Positions 8,879-17,404 of a stretch of DNA of 64,000 bases are shown here, in pieces. Positions within the stretch are counted from its first letter, which is position 1; each line of letters opens with the position of its first letter. Position numbers and translations under genes: made by a program. The notes under the pieces are model-generated. The model was not told the origin of the DNA. It saw only the letters and a list, made by a program, of their open reading frames with translations, and searched no databases. This stretch comes from RGIG3013 sp045538935 (GTDB lineage Bacteria; Bacillota; Clostridia; Oscillospirales; Acutalibacteraceae): contig JAZQEI010000006.1 of the NCBI GenBank assembly GCA_045538935.1, positions 1-64,000 on the forward strand, given 5' to 3'.

Positions 8879-10026
8879 TGGAACAATATATATCAGCGGC
8901 AACCGAGCAGTTTGAAAAAGTTTTAAGAGAACAAATTGCTAGAGTAGAAAAAATGCGTGGTAATACAAAAGTAAAAGATTTTGCAAATATGCAAAATATA
9001 ACCATAGGCGTTTGCGGAGGCGATGGTATTGGCCCCATAATTGTAAATGAGGCAAAACGTGTTTTAGAGTTTTTGCTTAGTGACGAGATTAAATCGGGAA
9101 AAATAATCATTAAAGAAATAGAGGGTCTTACTATAGAAAATCGCTTGGCACAAAATGTTCCTGTGCCCGAAAGCACTTTAAAACAAATTAAAGAGTGCGA
9201 TGTTTTCTTAAAAGGACCAACAACTACTCCTAAGGGCGGCACTATGGAAAGTGCAAACGTAGCATTAAGACGCGAACTAGATCTTTATGCAAATGTACGC
9301 CCTGTATCTGTACCGGAAGAGAATATTGACTGGATATTCTACCGCGAAAACACAGAGGGCGAGTATGTTTTAGGTAGTAAGGGCGTAGATATTCCAAACA
9401 CTTTAAGTGTAGATTTTAAGGTTACTACCAACCCTGGTACCGAGCGTATTGCAAGAGCAGCTTTTGAATATGCTAAAAACAACGGCAAGACCAATGTTGC
9501 AATAGTAACTAAGGCCAATATTATGAAAAAGACTGACGGAAAATTTTCTGAAATTTGCCATAAAGTAGCCGAGAATTATCCAAACATTACCGCAGAAGAT
9601 TGGTACATAGATATTATGACAGCCAATCTTGTTAATACAGCTATTCGCTCTAAATTCCAAGTTTTTGTTTTGCCTAATTTGTATGGCGATATTATTACCG
9701 ATGAAGCTGCACAAATTCAAGGCGGAGTAGGTACTGCCGGCAGTGCTAATATTGGTGACGAGTATGCTATGTTCGAAGCTATTCACGGTTCTGCACCGCG
9801 TATGGTTGAAGAGGGAATTGCAGATTATGCTAATCCGTCAAGCATATTTAAGGCTTGTGAAATGATGCTTCGTCACATTGCTATGGGTAATATTGCCGAT
9901 AAGCTTGCCAAGGCTTTGTCTATTTGTAACGAAACTGAACGTAAAGTAATTGTTACCGGTGATAAAAACGGAGCAGATTGCAAAACATTTACCAATTATG
10001 TTATTGAAACTTTAAAAAATCTTTAA
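8878..10026 (+). CDS. Isocitrate dehydrogenase (isocitrate/isopropylmalate dehydrogenase family)
   Basis: Oxidative decarboxylation of isocitrate to 2-oxoglutarate is the expected reaction. Family motifs: GDGIGP (~residue 49), substrate-binding FYRENTEGEY (~159), and the C-terminal LYGDIITDEAAQ with IHGSAPRM. The ATG at 8878 overlaps the aconitase stop by one base. Together with the upstream genes it makes the oxidative half-TCA branch that feeds glutamate synthesis in fermenting anaerobes. NAD versus NADP use cannot be decided safely from sequence. Isopropylmalate or homoisocitrate dehydrogenase are alternatives, disfavoured by the aconitase partner. The first ~35 residues are an extra helical N-terminus. 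Confidence 0.85.
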   Translation: MEQYISAATEQFEKVLREQIARVEKMRGNTKVKDFANMQNITIGVCGGDGIGPIIVNEAKRVLEFLLSDEIKSGKIIIKEIEGLTIENRLAQNVPVPESTLKQIKECDVFLKGPTTTPKGGTMESANVALRRELDLYANVRPVSVPEENIDWIFYRENTEGEYVLGSKGVDIPNTLSVDFKVTTNPGTERIARAAFEYAKNNGKTNVAIVTKANIMKKTDGKFSEICHKVAENYPNITAEDWYIDIMTANLVNTAIRSKFQVFVLPNLYGDIITDEAAQIQGGVGTAGSANIGDEYAMFEAIHGSAPRMVEEGIADYANPSSIFKACEMMLRHIAMGNIADKLAKALSICNETERKVIVTGDKNGADCKTFTNYVIETLKNL

Positions 10027-10030
10027 TAAT

Positions 10031-10068
10031 AAAAAACAACCGCTTGAACTTCAAGCGGTTGTTTTTTT
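10031..10068 (+). terminator. Bidirectional terminator between idh and prs
   Basis: A long hairpin with stem arms AACAACCGCTTGAA and TTCAAGCGGTTGTT, flanked by an A-run on the left and a T-run on the right, serves both converging genes. Confidence 0.9.
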
Positions 10069-10073
10069 GTTTG

Positions 10074-11201
10074 TTATTTTTGGTTATACTTTCTAAGTAT
10101 TGCATCAATGCGGTCTGCGGGGTCTAGTAGGCGGCTAATGGAGTTATCGTAGTTTAGTGTGTCAACGAGGTATGCGATGTATTTAGACATATTAACGTTG
10201 CAATACCATTCGCGCTCTAAAAGTTCAGGTGTGTTATAAATAAGGTTAGTTGTGTAAACCTTATCTATTATGCCGTCTGCATAATATTGATCAAATTTTT
10301 CAAGGCCCTCAACAAATAAACCAAAGGTAGAGAATATAAATATTCTTCTTGCACCCATTTCTTTAAGCTTTTTAGCTATGTCGAACATTGATTCACCCGA
10401 AGAAATCATATCGTCAACTAAAATAAGATCTTTACCGGTAACGTCTTGTCCTAAAAATTCGTGAGCTTCAATTGGGTTTTTGCCGTTAACGATTACTGAA
10501 TAATTACGGCGCTTATAGAACATACCAAGAGGAAGGCCTAAAACTGAAGAATAGTAAATACATCTGCCCATACCGCCCTCGTCAGGAGAAACGATCATGG
10601 TGTTGTCTTTATCTAGTTTAATATCTGGAACGGTTTTAAGAAGTGCTTTTATCATTTGATAGGTGGCTTGTACATTATCAAAGCCGTCAAGAGGAATAGC
10701 ATTTTGCACTCTTGGGTCATGGGCATCAAAGGTTATAATATTCTTAACACCCATATTAATAAGTTCTTGTAATGCCATAGCACAGTCAAGCGATTCTCTG
10801 GTAGATCTGCGGTGCTGACGTCCTTCATAAAGCATTGGCATAATAACTGTTATACGTCTTGCTTTGCCGCCTAACGCAGCAATAACTCTTTTTAAGTCTT
10901 GAAAATGATCATCAGGACTCATTGGAACAGTTTGTCCGTACATTTTATAGGTAACACCGTAGTTAAAGCAGTCGCAAATAATGTACACATCAAGTCCGCG
11001 TGCGGTGTGGTTAAAAACACCTTTTGCTTCGCCAGTACCAAAACGTGGACAGTTAGCTTTTACAACATAACTGTGTTCGTCTGGCATGCCACGCCACTGC
11101 ATAAGATAATAGTCTACCTGAGATGAAATTCCCTCACAGCCGGCCATGCTTATAATAGCTAGGTCACCGTAGGGGGTGTGCTTGTTGGTTGCTGTTGACA
11201 T
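10074..11201 (-). CDS. prs: Ribose-phosphate pyrophosphokinase
   Basis: Makes PRPP from ribose 5-phosphate and ATP for nucleotide, His and Trp synthesis. The PRPP-binding loop LILVDDMISSGES and FDAHDPRVQNA (metal/substrate loop) are present, as is RRSTRES. At 375 aa it is longer than the classic ~315-aa enzyme and matches the extended clostridial form. The ATG at 11201 has GGAGGG about 7 nt upstream; the open frame extends further upstream, but that part is AT-rich leader with a promoter in it. It is the only gene in this unit, ending in a terminator shared with idh. Confidence 0.85.
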   Translation of the reverse strand: MSTATNKHTPYGDLAIISMAGCEGISSQVDYYLMQWRGMPDEHSYVVKANCPRFGTGEAKGVFNHTARGLDVYIICDCFNYGVTYKMYGQTVPMSPDDHFQDLKRVIAALGGKARRITVIMPMLYEGRQHRRSTRESLDCAMALQELINMGVKNIITFDAHDPRVQNAIPLDGFDNVQATYQMIKALLKTVPDIKLDKDNTMIVSPDEGGMGRCIYYSSVLGLPLGMFYKRRNYSVIVNGKNPIEAHEFLGQDVTGKDLILVDDMISSGESMFDIAKKLKEMGARRIFIFSTFGLFVEGLEKFDQYYADGIIDKVYTTNLIYNTPELLEREWYCNVNMSKYIAYLVDTLNYDNSISRLLDPADRIDAILRKYNQK

Positions 11202-11234
11202 ACAAAACCCTCCACATATTAATTTTTCAAGAAA

Positions 11235-11243
11235 ATTATAGCA
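11235..11243 (-). promoter_or_regulatory. Extended -10 promoter for prs
   Basis: On the minus strand TGCTATAAT forms a perfect extended -10, with start near 11228 and a ~27-nt leader. No good -35 is visible. Confidence 0.45.
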
Positions 11244-11347
11244 TAAAAATTTTTCAAACAAAAGAGTTATTTTACAAAAAAAAATAAAAATATTAAAAAT
11301 GTACAAAAACCAACAAAAAAATGTAAAAAAATATGTAAAAAAATTTC

Positions 11348-11376
11348 TTGCATTATTAAATCATATGTGGTATAAT
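11348..11376 (+). promoter_or_regulatory. Promoter of rpsB-tsf
   Basis: TTGCAT at 11348-11353, 17-bp spacer, perfect TATAAT at 11371-11376. The predicted start is near 11383, leaving a leader of about 100 nt. Confidence 0.75.
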
Positions 11377-11382
11377 CACAAG

Positions 11383-11485
11383 GCTAGTAATCTGGCAAAT
11401 ATTACACACATTCTGCTTTTTAGCCAGGTGCGTGAAAAACGTAGGGCTTAGCAGGGTGGAGGTTAAAACCTGGGAGGAAAAACAA
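11383..11485 (+). promoter_or_regulatory. Likely structured rpsB leader
   Basis: About 100 nt of GC-richer sequence than the flanking intergenic DNA precedes rpsB. It contains several short complementary segments, such as AGGTTAAAACCT at 11459-11470. Ribosomal protein genes of Firmicutes often carry autoregulatory leaders at this place. I cannot assign it to a named family by eye. Confidence 0.35.
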
Positions 11486-12256
11486 ATGGCAGTAGTATCA
11501 ATGAAACAGTTGCTTGAAGCAGGTGTTCACTTTGGACATCAAACAAGACGCTGGAACCCCAAAATGGCTGAGTATATTTTTACTGAGCGTAACGGAATTT
11601 ACATCATCGACCTTCAGAAAACAGTTAAGAAGTTAAACGAAGCATATTTATTTGCTCGTGACATCGCTGCAGAAGGCAAGGACATCCTTTTTGTCGGCAC
11701 TAAAAAGCAGGCTCAGGATTCCGTTAAGGAAGAAGCAATCAACTGCTCTATGCCTTATGTAAATGCTCGTTGGCTTGGCGGTATGCTTACCAACTTTACA
11801 ACAATTAAAAGAAGAATTAAAAGATTTGAACAGCTAAAGGCTATGGAAGCTGATGGCACATTTGATCTTTTACCTAAAAAGGAAGTTATTAAGCTTCGCT
11901 TAGAGATCGAGAAGCTTGACAAATTCCTTGGTGGCATTAAGGATATGAACGGTATCCCCGGTGCTTTATTTATCGTTGACCCAAGAAAAGAAAGAATTGC
12001 TGTTGCTGAAGCTAAGAAACTCGGTATTCCGATTATTGCTATAGTAGACACCAACTGCGATCCTGATGAAATTGATGCTGTTATCCCTGGTAACGACGAT
12101 GCTATTCGTGCAGTAAAACTTATTGCTCAAACAATAGCAGCAGCTGTTATTGAGGGTAGACAGGGTGAGCAGGTTGCTCCTGCAGTTGAAGATGCTGACG
12201 AAGCTGATGCCGAAACTATGGCTGATGCAGAGGCAGAAGAAACAAAAGCAGAATAA
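11486..12256 (+). CDS. rpsB: 30S ribosomal protein S2
   Basis: The start MAVVSMKQLLEAGVHFGHQ and the core RNGIYIIDLQKT, ARWLGGMLTNF and IVDTNCDP are diagnostic of S2, which docks at the head-body junction of the 30S subunit. The ATG at 11486 follows GGGAGG at normal spacing; the longer frame back to 11432 runs through the leader. The last ~30 residues are an Ala/Asp/Glu-rich tail (DADEADAETMADAEAEE) typical of clostridial S2. tsf follows 17 nt downstream. Confidence 0.97.
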   Translation: MAVVSMKQLLEAGVHFGHQTRRWNPKMAEYIFTERNGIYIIDLQKTVKKLNEAYLFARDIAAEGKDILFVGTKKQAQDSVKEEAINCSMPYVNARWLGGMLTNFTTIKRRIKRFEQLKAMEADGTFDLLPKKEVIKLRLEIEKLDKFLGGIKDMNGIPGALFIVDPRKERIAVAEAKKLGIPIIAIVDTNCDPDEIDAVIPGNDDAIRAVKLIAQTIAAAVIEGRQGEQVAPAVEDADEADAETMADAEAEETKAE

Positions 12257-12273
12257 TTTGGAGGTAAGTTAAT

Positions 12274-13185
12274 ATGGCTTTTACAGCAAAAGACGTTCAA
12301 GCTTTGCGTGAAAAAACCGGTTGCGGTATGATGGATTGCAAGAAGGCTCTTGTTGAGTCTGACGGCAATATGGATGCAGCTGTAGATTATCTTAGAGAAA
12401 AAGGCCTTGCTTCTCAAGCAAAGAAAGCATCTCGTGTTGCAGCTGAAGGTGCAGTAGTTGTTTGTATTGATGGCAATGCCGGTGTTGTTATTGAGGTTAA
12501 CTCTGAAACAGACTTTGTTGCAGGCAACGACGAGTTTAAAAACTTTGTTGAGCAGGTAGCAAAGATTGCAGTTAAAGAAAACCCTGCAGACGTTGACGCT
12601 CTTTTAGCATGCAAAGATGCTAACGGTGTAACTGTTGATGAATTAAAACAAGAAATTTTCTTAAAGTTCCGTGAGAACATTCAAATTCGTCGTTTTGTAA
12701 GAGAAGAGGGCACACTTGTTTCTTACATTCACGGCGCTGGCAAAATTGGTGTTATGGTTAAGTTCGATACCACCAATGCAGATAGTGATATTTTCAAGGA
12801 AGTTTCTAAAGATATTGCTATGCAAATTGCTGCAGCAAATCCGCTTTATCTTGACAGGGAAGCTGTTCCTGCTGAAGTTCTTGAAAAAGAAAAGGGTATT
12901 CTTATTTCTCAAATGAAGGAAGATCCCAAAATGGCTAATAAACCTGAGGCAGTTTTGGGTAAAATTGTTGAAGGTAAGATTGGCAAATACTATTCTGAAG
13001 TATGTCTTATGGACCAAGCCTTTGTTAAGGATGGCGATTTCACCGTTTCTAAGTACATTGCTGCTAAGGCAAAAGAAATGGGCGGCGACATTAAGGTTGT
13101 TTCCTTTGTTCGTTTTGAAAAAGGTGAAGGTATTCAAAAACGTGAAGACAACTTTGCAGATGAAGTTGCTAGCATGATAAAATAA
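12274..13185 (+). CDS. tsf: Elongation factor Ts
   Basis: Guanine-nucleotide exchange factor for EF-Tu. The N-terminal UBA-like domain reads VQALREKTGCGMMDCKKAL, followed by the TDFVA-type signature (NSETDFVAGNDEF) and the coiled-coil/dimerisation part. 303 aa, normal length. GGAGG precedes the ATG. It is the last gene of the rpsB operon, with a strong terminator directly after it. Confidence 0.97.
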   Translation: MAFTAKDVQALREKTGCGMMDCKKALVESDGNMDAAVDYLREKGLASQAKKASRVAAEGAVVVCIDGNAGVVIEVNSETDFVAGNDEFKNFVEQVAKIAVKENPADVDALLACKDANGVTVDELKQEIFLKFRENIQIRRFVREEGTLVSYIHGAGKIGVMVKFDTTNADSDIFKEVSKDIAMQIAAANPLYLDREAVPAEVLEKEKGILISQMKEDPKMANKPEAVLGKIVEGKIGKYYSEVCLMDQAFVKDGDFTVSKYIAAKAKEMGGDIKVVSFVRFEKGEGIQKREDNFADEVASMIK

Positions 13186-13191
13186 TTATTT

Positions 13192-13221
13192 AAACTGCTC
13201 TGATTTCAGAGCAGTTTTTTT
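13192..13221 (+). terminator. Terminator of rpsB-tsf
   Basis: Stem AAACTGCTCTGA / TCAGAGCAGTTT with a 2-nt TT between the arms as written (the real loop is larger), followed by a T-run. Confidence 0.9.
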
Positions 13222-13233
13222 ATGCTTTTTTAA

Positions 13234-13262
13234 TTGACTTTATTGGTGTTATATTGTAAAAT
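13234..13262 (+). promoter_or_regulatory. Promoter of the pyrH-frr-uppS... cluster
   Basis: TTGACT (13234-13239), 17 bp, TAAAAT (13257-13262). It lies just after the tsf terminator and ~40 nt before pyrH. Confidence 0.6.
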
Positions 13263-13300
13263 GTATGTAATAAAAAATCTGCTCAGATTGGAGAAAAATA

Positions 13301-14005
13301 ATGGATTCAAAATATAAAAGAGTTCTTATAAAACTTAGTGGAGAAGCCTTGGCAGGAGAAAAAGGATTTGGACTTGATTTCGACACGGTTTTACAGGTTT
13401 GTGAAAGCATTAAAAAATGTACTGAACTTGGAGTGCAAATTGGTATAGTTGTTGGCGGTGGTAATTTCTGGCGTGGCAGAAGTAGCGGTAAAATGGATCG
13501 CACACGTGCCGACCATATGGGAATGCTTGCAACCGTTATAAATGCTTTAGCTTTAGCAGATGGCTTAGAGCAGTTGGGTGTTACTGTTAGAGTAGAAACT
13601 GCTATTGAAATGAACAAAATAGCAGAACCTTATATAAGAAATCGCGCTGTTCGCCACTTAGAAAAAGACAGGGTAGTAGTTTTTGGTTGTGGAACAGGTA
13701 ATCCGTTTTTCTCTACCGATACTGCGGCTGCACTTCGTGCTGCAGAAATTGATGCAGATATTATCTTTAAAGCTACAAATGTTGACGGTGTTTATGACAG
13801 CGATCCGAAAACTAATCCAAATGCTGTTAAGTATGATCAACTTTCCTTTATGGATGTTTTAAGTCAAGGTTTGCATGTTATGGATTCAACCGCGGCATCT
13901 CTTTGTATGGATAATCAAATTCCCATACTTGTATTCAATCTTCATAACCCTGATAATCTTGTAAAAGCATTAAAGGGTCAAACAATAGGCACAATAGTAA
14001 AGTAA
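13301..14005 (+). CDS. pyrH: UMP kinase
   Basis: Phosphorylates UMP to UDP in pyrimidine synthesis; bacterial hexameric amino-acid-kinase fold. Visible motifs are VLIKLSGEAL at the N-terminus, VVGGGNFWRG, the ADHMGMLAT helix and the C-terminal GTIVK. 234 aa, typical. The order pyrH-frr-uppS-cdsA-dxr is a conserved Firmicute arrangement. Confidence 0.96.
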   Translation: MDSKYKRVLIKLSGEALAGEKGFGLDFDTVLQVCESIKKCTELGVQIGIVVGGGNFWRGRSSGKMDRTRADHMGMLATVINALALADGLEQLGVTVRVETAIEMNKIAEPYIRNRAVRHLEKDRVVVFGCGTGNPFFSTDTAAALRAAEIDADIIFKATNVDGVYDSDPKTNPNAVKYDQLSFMDVLSQGLHVMDSTAASLCMDNQIPILVFNLHNPDNLVKALKGQTIGTIVK

Positions 14006-14027
14006 TTTTGAAAGGCTGGGCCAAACA

Positions 14028-14582
14028 ATGAAAGAACTTATTAATAAAACACAAGAAAAAATGGATAAAACAATAAATGCTTTAAATCGCGATTTTGGTG
14101 CGGTTAGGGCAGGCAGAGCAAATGCCTCTATTCTCGATAGAATAACTGTAGATTATTATGGTGTTCCAACTCAAATTCAAGCAATGGCAGCTATTTCTTT
14201 GCCTGAGCCCAGAATGCTTCAAATTCAACCATGGGACGCAAGCACATTAAAGTCTATAGAAAAGGCAATTTTAACTTCTGATATTGGTATTAACCCTCAA
14301 AATGACGGTAAAGTTATTCGTCTTGCTTTCCCACCGTTAACAGAAGAGCGCAGAAGAGAACTTGTTAAAGATATTAAAAAAATGTCGGAAGATAGCAAGG
14401 TAGCAATTCGTTCATTGCGTCGTGATGCTATTGAAAAAGCAAAAGCTATGAAGAAAAACGGCGAAATAACTGAGGATGATCAAGCGGATTGCGAAAAGAA
14501 AATTCAGAATCTTACAGATAAATACTGCAAAGAGATCGATGATCTTGCTGCAGCAAAAGAAAAAGAAATTATGGAAATTTAA
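14028..14582 (+). CDS. frr: Ribosome recycling factor
   Basis: Splits post-termination ribosomes together with EF-G. The three-helix bundle opens with MDKTINALNRDFGAVRAGRA and ends with the conserved ITEDDQADCEKKIQ region. 184 aa, full length. An AAAGGCTGGG segment lies upstream of the ATG, 22 nt after pyrH. Confidence 0.96.
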   Translation: MKELINKTQEKMDKTINALNRDFGAVRAGRANASILDRITVDYYGVPTQIQAMAAISLPEPRMLQIQPWDASTLKSIEKAILTSDIGINPQNDGKVIRLAFPPLTEERRRELVKDIKKMSEDSKVAIRSLRRDAIEKAKAMKKNGEITEDDQADCEKKIQNLTDKYCKEIDDLAAAKEKEIMEI

Positions 14583-14610
14583 TTTCTGCTTTTAATTACT
14601 TTATATTCGT

Positions 14611-14632
14611 CCCATCGGATAACTCCGATGGG
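14611..14632 (+). terminator. Hairpin between frr and uppS, weak terminator or attenuator
   Basis: Stem CCCATCGGA / TCCGATGGG with loop TAAC, followed only by ATTTTG rather than a true T-run. Partial termination or RNA stabilisation is possible. Genes on both sides are co-directional. Confidence 0.45.
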
Positions 14633-14655
14633 ATTTTGAAAAGTGTGGTAGATTT

Positions 14656-15384
14656 ATGTTTTTTAAATCAAAATTAAAAACCAAACAACCTAATATTGAG
14701 CGCATATTGCCTAATCATATTGCTATAATTATGGACGGAAATGGCAGATGGGCAAAAAAGCGTTCTTTGCCGCGCACAGCAGGTCATGCTGCGGGTTCTA
14801 AAACTTTTAAAGACATTGCTAGATATTGCAATAAAATTGGTTTAAAGTTTTTAACTGTTTATGCCTTTTCCACTGAAAATTGGAAACGACCTAAAGATGA
14901 AGTTGATAATATAATGAATATACTTCGTGACTATTTAAAAGATACCGAAAACTTTAAAGGTGAAAATATTAAACTAAAATTCATTGGTAATATTGATGTT
15001 TTACCTACTGATATAAAAGAGCTTATTGTAAAAGCTGAGTCAGATTCTGAAAATGCAACCGGCTTACATCTAAATATTGCGCTAAATTATGGCGGACGTG
15101 ATGAAATCATACATGCTGTTAGTAAAATAATTAACAGCGGAGTAAAAGCAGAAGATATAACCGAACAACTTATTAGCGATAATTTATATACGGCCGGTCA
15201 GCCCGACCCCGATTTTATTATTAGACCAAGCGGCGAATACCGTTTGTCTAATTATTTAATTTGGCAGTCTGCCTATGCGGAGTTTTGGTTTTCAGATATT
15301 CTTTGGCCTGACTTTAAACCGTCTGACCTAGAAAAGGCGCTTGATGAATATTCTAAGCGAAATCGTCGCTTTGGCGGAATTTAA
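14656..15384 (+). CDS. uppS: Isoprenyl transferase (undecaprenyl diphosphate synthase)
   Basis: Makes the C55 carrier lipid for peptidoglycan and wall polymer synthesis by cis-condensation of isopentenyl units. Signature AIIMDGNGRWAKKR (catalytic Asp) lies at the N-terminus, then TVYAFSTENWKRP, and DFIIRPSGEYRLSNYLIWQ near the C-terminus. 242 aa, normal. Followed 12 nt later by cdsA. Confidence 0.95.
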   Translation: MFFKSKLKTKQPNIERILPNHIAIIMDGNGRWAKKRSLPRTAGHAAGSKTFKDIARYCNKIGLKFLTVYAFSTENWKRPKDEVDNIMNILRDYLKDTENFKGENIKLKFIGNIDVLPTDIKELIVKAESDSENATGLHLNIALNYGGRDEIIHAVSKIINSGVKAEDITEQLISDNLYTAGQPDPDFIIRPSGEYRLSNYLIWQSAYAEFWFSDILWPDFKPSDLEKALDEYSKRNRRFGGI

Positions 15385-15396
15385 GGAGTACTCAAC

Positions 15397-16206
15397 ATGA
15401 AAACTCGAATTATCTCTGGTACGGTTTTAGTTTTTATTGCAGCGGCCGTGCTTACTTTAAACAATTTTTTTCCTATAACCGCAGTTGTTGCAATTATGTT
15501 TTTATCTACTTGTGCAGTATATGAGGTTTTGCATAATACTGCATTAGTAACTAAAAAAACACTCGTTTTATTAGCTTGCCTTTTTGCAGCGGTTATGCCG
15601 CTTGTCTATAACTTTGGAATTATAAAAGTAGAAGTGGCAATACTTATATATATCGTTTTACTCGTTTTATTTGTACTAAAAGAACACAAGAACGTAAATG
15701 CTTATGCATTTTGTGCAACTGTTACATTTCCAATTATTTTAAGCTATGCTTTTTTTAGTTTAGTAAAAATAATAAATCATTCGTCAGGTTACGGTTTGTT
15801 TATGTTGTTACTTATTCTTAATTTCTCTTGCATTTCAGACTGCGGAGCATATTTTGTGGGTAGCGCAATTGGAAAACATAAACTGGCGCCCGTGCTTAGT
15901 CCTAAAAAGACTATAGAGGGTGCTATAGGCGGCATTTTATCGAGTGCAATAGTAAGCGTAATTATTGTGTTTGCTTTTAATAATTTAAGTACGCAGTCTG
16001 TCAGTATGTTAAAAATATTGCTTATAACTCCGGTATTTTCAGTGCTTGGCATGATAGGCGATATTTTTGCATCGTTTATAAAACGTTCGTGTAATATAAA
16101 AGACTATTCTAATCTAATTCCGGGTCATGGTGGCATAATGGACAGGTTCGACAGCATATTACTTATTGCACCTGTTTTTGCCCTAATATCTGAATATATT
16201 TTTTAA
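15397..16206 (+). CDS. cdsA: Phosphatidate cytidylyltransferase
   Basis: Integral membrane enzyme that makes CDP-diacylglycerol for phospholipid synthesis. About seven hydrophobic segments are visible. The C-terminal CdsA signature includes SPKKTIEGAIGG and IPGHGGIMDRFDS, which carry the metal-binding Asp residues. 269 aa. The ATG follows AAGGAG at normal spacing. Confidence 0.93.
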   Translation: MKTRIISGTVLVFIAAAVLTLNNFFPITAVVAIMFLSTCAVYEVLHNTALVTKKTLVLLACLFAAVMPLVYNFGIIKVEVAILIYIVLLVLFVLKEHKNVNAYAFCATVTFPIILSYAFFSLVKIINHSSGYGLFMLLLILNFSCISDCGAYFVGSAIGKHKLAPVLSPKKTIEGAIGGILSSAIVSVIIVFAFNNLSTQSVSMLKILLITPVFSVLGMIGDIFASFIKRSCNIKDYSNLIPGHGGIMDRFDSILLIAPVFALISEYIF

Positions 16207-16216
16207 GGTGTAAAAA

Positions 16217-17368
16217 ATGAGTAAAAACATAGTAATTTTAGGCTCAACAGGTTCAATAGGTACTCAAGCGTTAAAGGTTTGTAAAGCAAATGGGTACAAT
16301 GTTATTGCTGTTGCTGCAAATAGTAGCGTTGATCTAATAGAGCAGCAAGCCAGAGAGTTTAATGTAAAGGTTGCGGTTCTTACTAATGAAACCGCCGCTA
16401 ATGATTTAAAGGTCAGACTTGCTGATACTCCAGTTAAGGTATTAAGCGGTGTAGAAGGTCTTTGTTATGCAGCTTCAATGAATGATGCAGATATTGTATT
16501 AAACTCGGTAGTTGGTATAGCGGGCTTAAGACCTACTATGGCAGCATTAAGCGCCAAAAAGACGTTAGCGCTTGCTAATAAAGAAACCCTTGTTGCTGGC
16601 GGTGATATAGTAATGCGCACCGCAAAAGAAAACGGAGTAAAAATATTGCCGGTAGACAGCGAACATTCTGCAATATTCCAGTGTTTACAAGGAACACCGG
16701 AAGGCTCATTAAGCAAAATAATTTTAACTGCATCGGGCGGCCCGTTTTACGGAAAAACTGCAAGCGAACTTGTAGATATTACTCCGGAACAAGCATTAAA
16801 GCATCCTAATTGGAGTATGGGTGCCAAAATAACTATTGATTCCTCTACGCTTATGAACAAAGGTCTTGAAGTTATTGAAGCAGTGCATCTGTTTGGACTA
16901 AATGCAGAAAAAATCGAAGTATTAGTTCATCGCCAGAGTATTATACATTCAGCTATTGAACTTACCGATGGTGCGGTAATTGCACAGCTCGCCACTGCCG
17001 ATATGGCAATACCTATTCAGTATGCTTTAACATATCCTGAGCGTTCAAAGTGCATGTTTGAAAAGTTATCACTTAGTGATGTTGGTACTTTAACTTTTGC
17101 AAAGCCAGATTTAGATACTTTTAAGTGTCTTGCTATTTGCATTAAGGCAATAAACGAAGGCGGACTCAAGCCTGCAGCGGCCAACGGTGCTAACGAAGAA
17201 GCTGTTAAACTTTTCTTAGACGGAAAAATAAAATATTTACAAATCCCCGAACTTATTCAAAAAGCAGTTGACTTACAACCCAAAGTGAATTCTTTTAGCC
17301 TTGAAGATGTGTTTGATGCTGATATTAAGGCAAGACAAATAGTTACAAACAGTGTTTTCGGATGGTGA
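16217..17368 (+). CDS. dxr: 1-deoxy-D-xylulose 5-phosphate reductoisomerase
   Basis: Second step of the MEP isoprenoid pathway. NADPH-binding GSTGSIGTQAL opens the protein; LANKETLVAGG, the metal/substrate VDSEHSAIFQCL, TASGGPF and HPNWSMGAKITIDSST are all present. 383 aa, full length. With ispG here and ispE near 59.3 kb, the MEP route is clearly used by this organism. Confidence 0.96.
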   Translation: MSKNIVILGSTGSIGTQALKVCKANGYNVIAVAANSSVDLIEQQAREFNVKVAVLTNETAANDLKVRLADTPVKVLSGVEGLCYAASMNDADIVLNSVVGIAGLRPTMAALSAKKTLALANKETLVAGGDIVMRTAKENGVKILPVDSEHSAIFQCLQGTPEGSLSKIILTASGGPFYGKTASELVDITPEQALKHPNWSMGAKITIDSSTLMNKGLEVIEAVHLFGLNAEKIEVLVHRQSIIHSAIELTDGAVIAQLATADMAIPIQYALTYPERSKCMFEKLSLSDVGTLTFAKPDLDTFKCLAICIKAINEGGLKPAAANGANEEAVKLFLDGKIKYLQIPELIQKAVDLQPKVNSFSLEDVFDADIKARQIVTNSVFGW

Positions 17369-17404
17369 TATAATATAAACATATTTAATTCTATATGGCC
17401 TTAT

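Noticed and set aside
11202..11306. Upstream in-frame extension of prs
   Set aside because: The extra 35 codons are AT-rich leader containing the extended -10 promoter; ATG 11201 has GGAGGG and matches family length.
11432..11485. Upstream in-frame extension of rpsB
   Set aside because: It runs through the leader; S2 begins at ATG 11486 behind GGGAGG.
12661..13137. 158-codon open frame opposite tsf
   Set aside because: Antisense of the highly conserved EF-Ts gene, no independent support.
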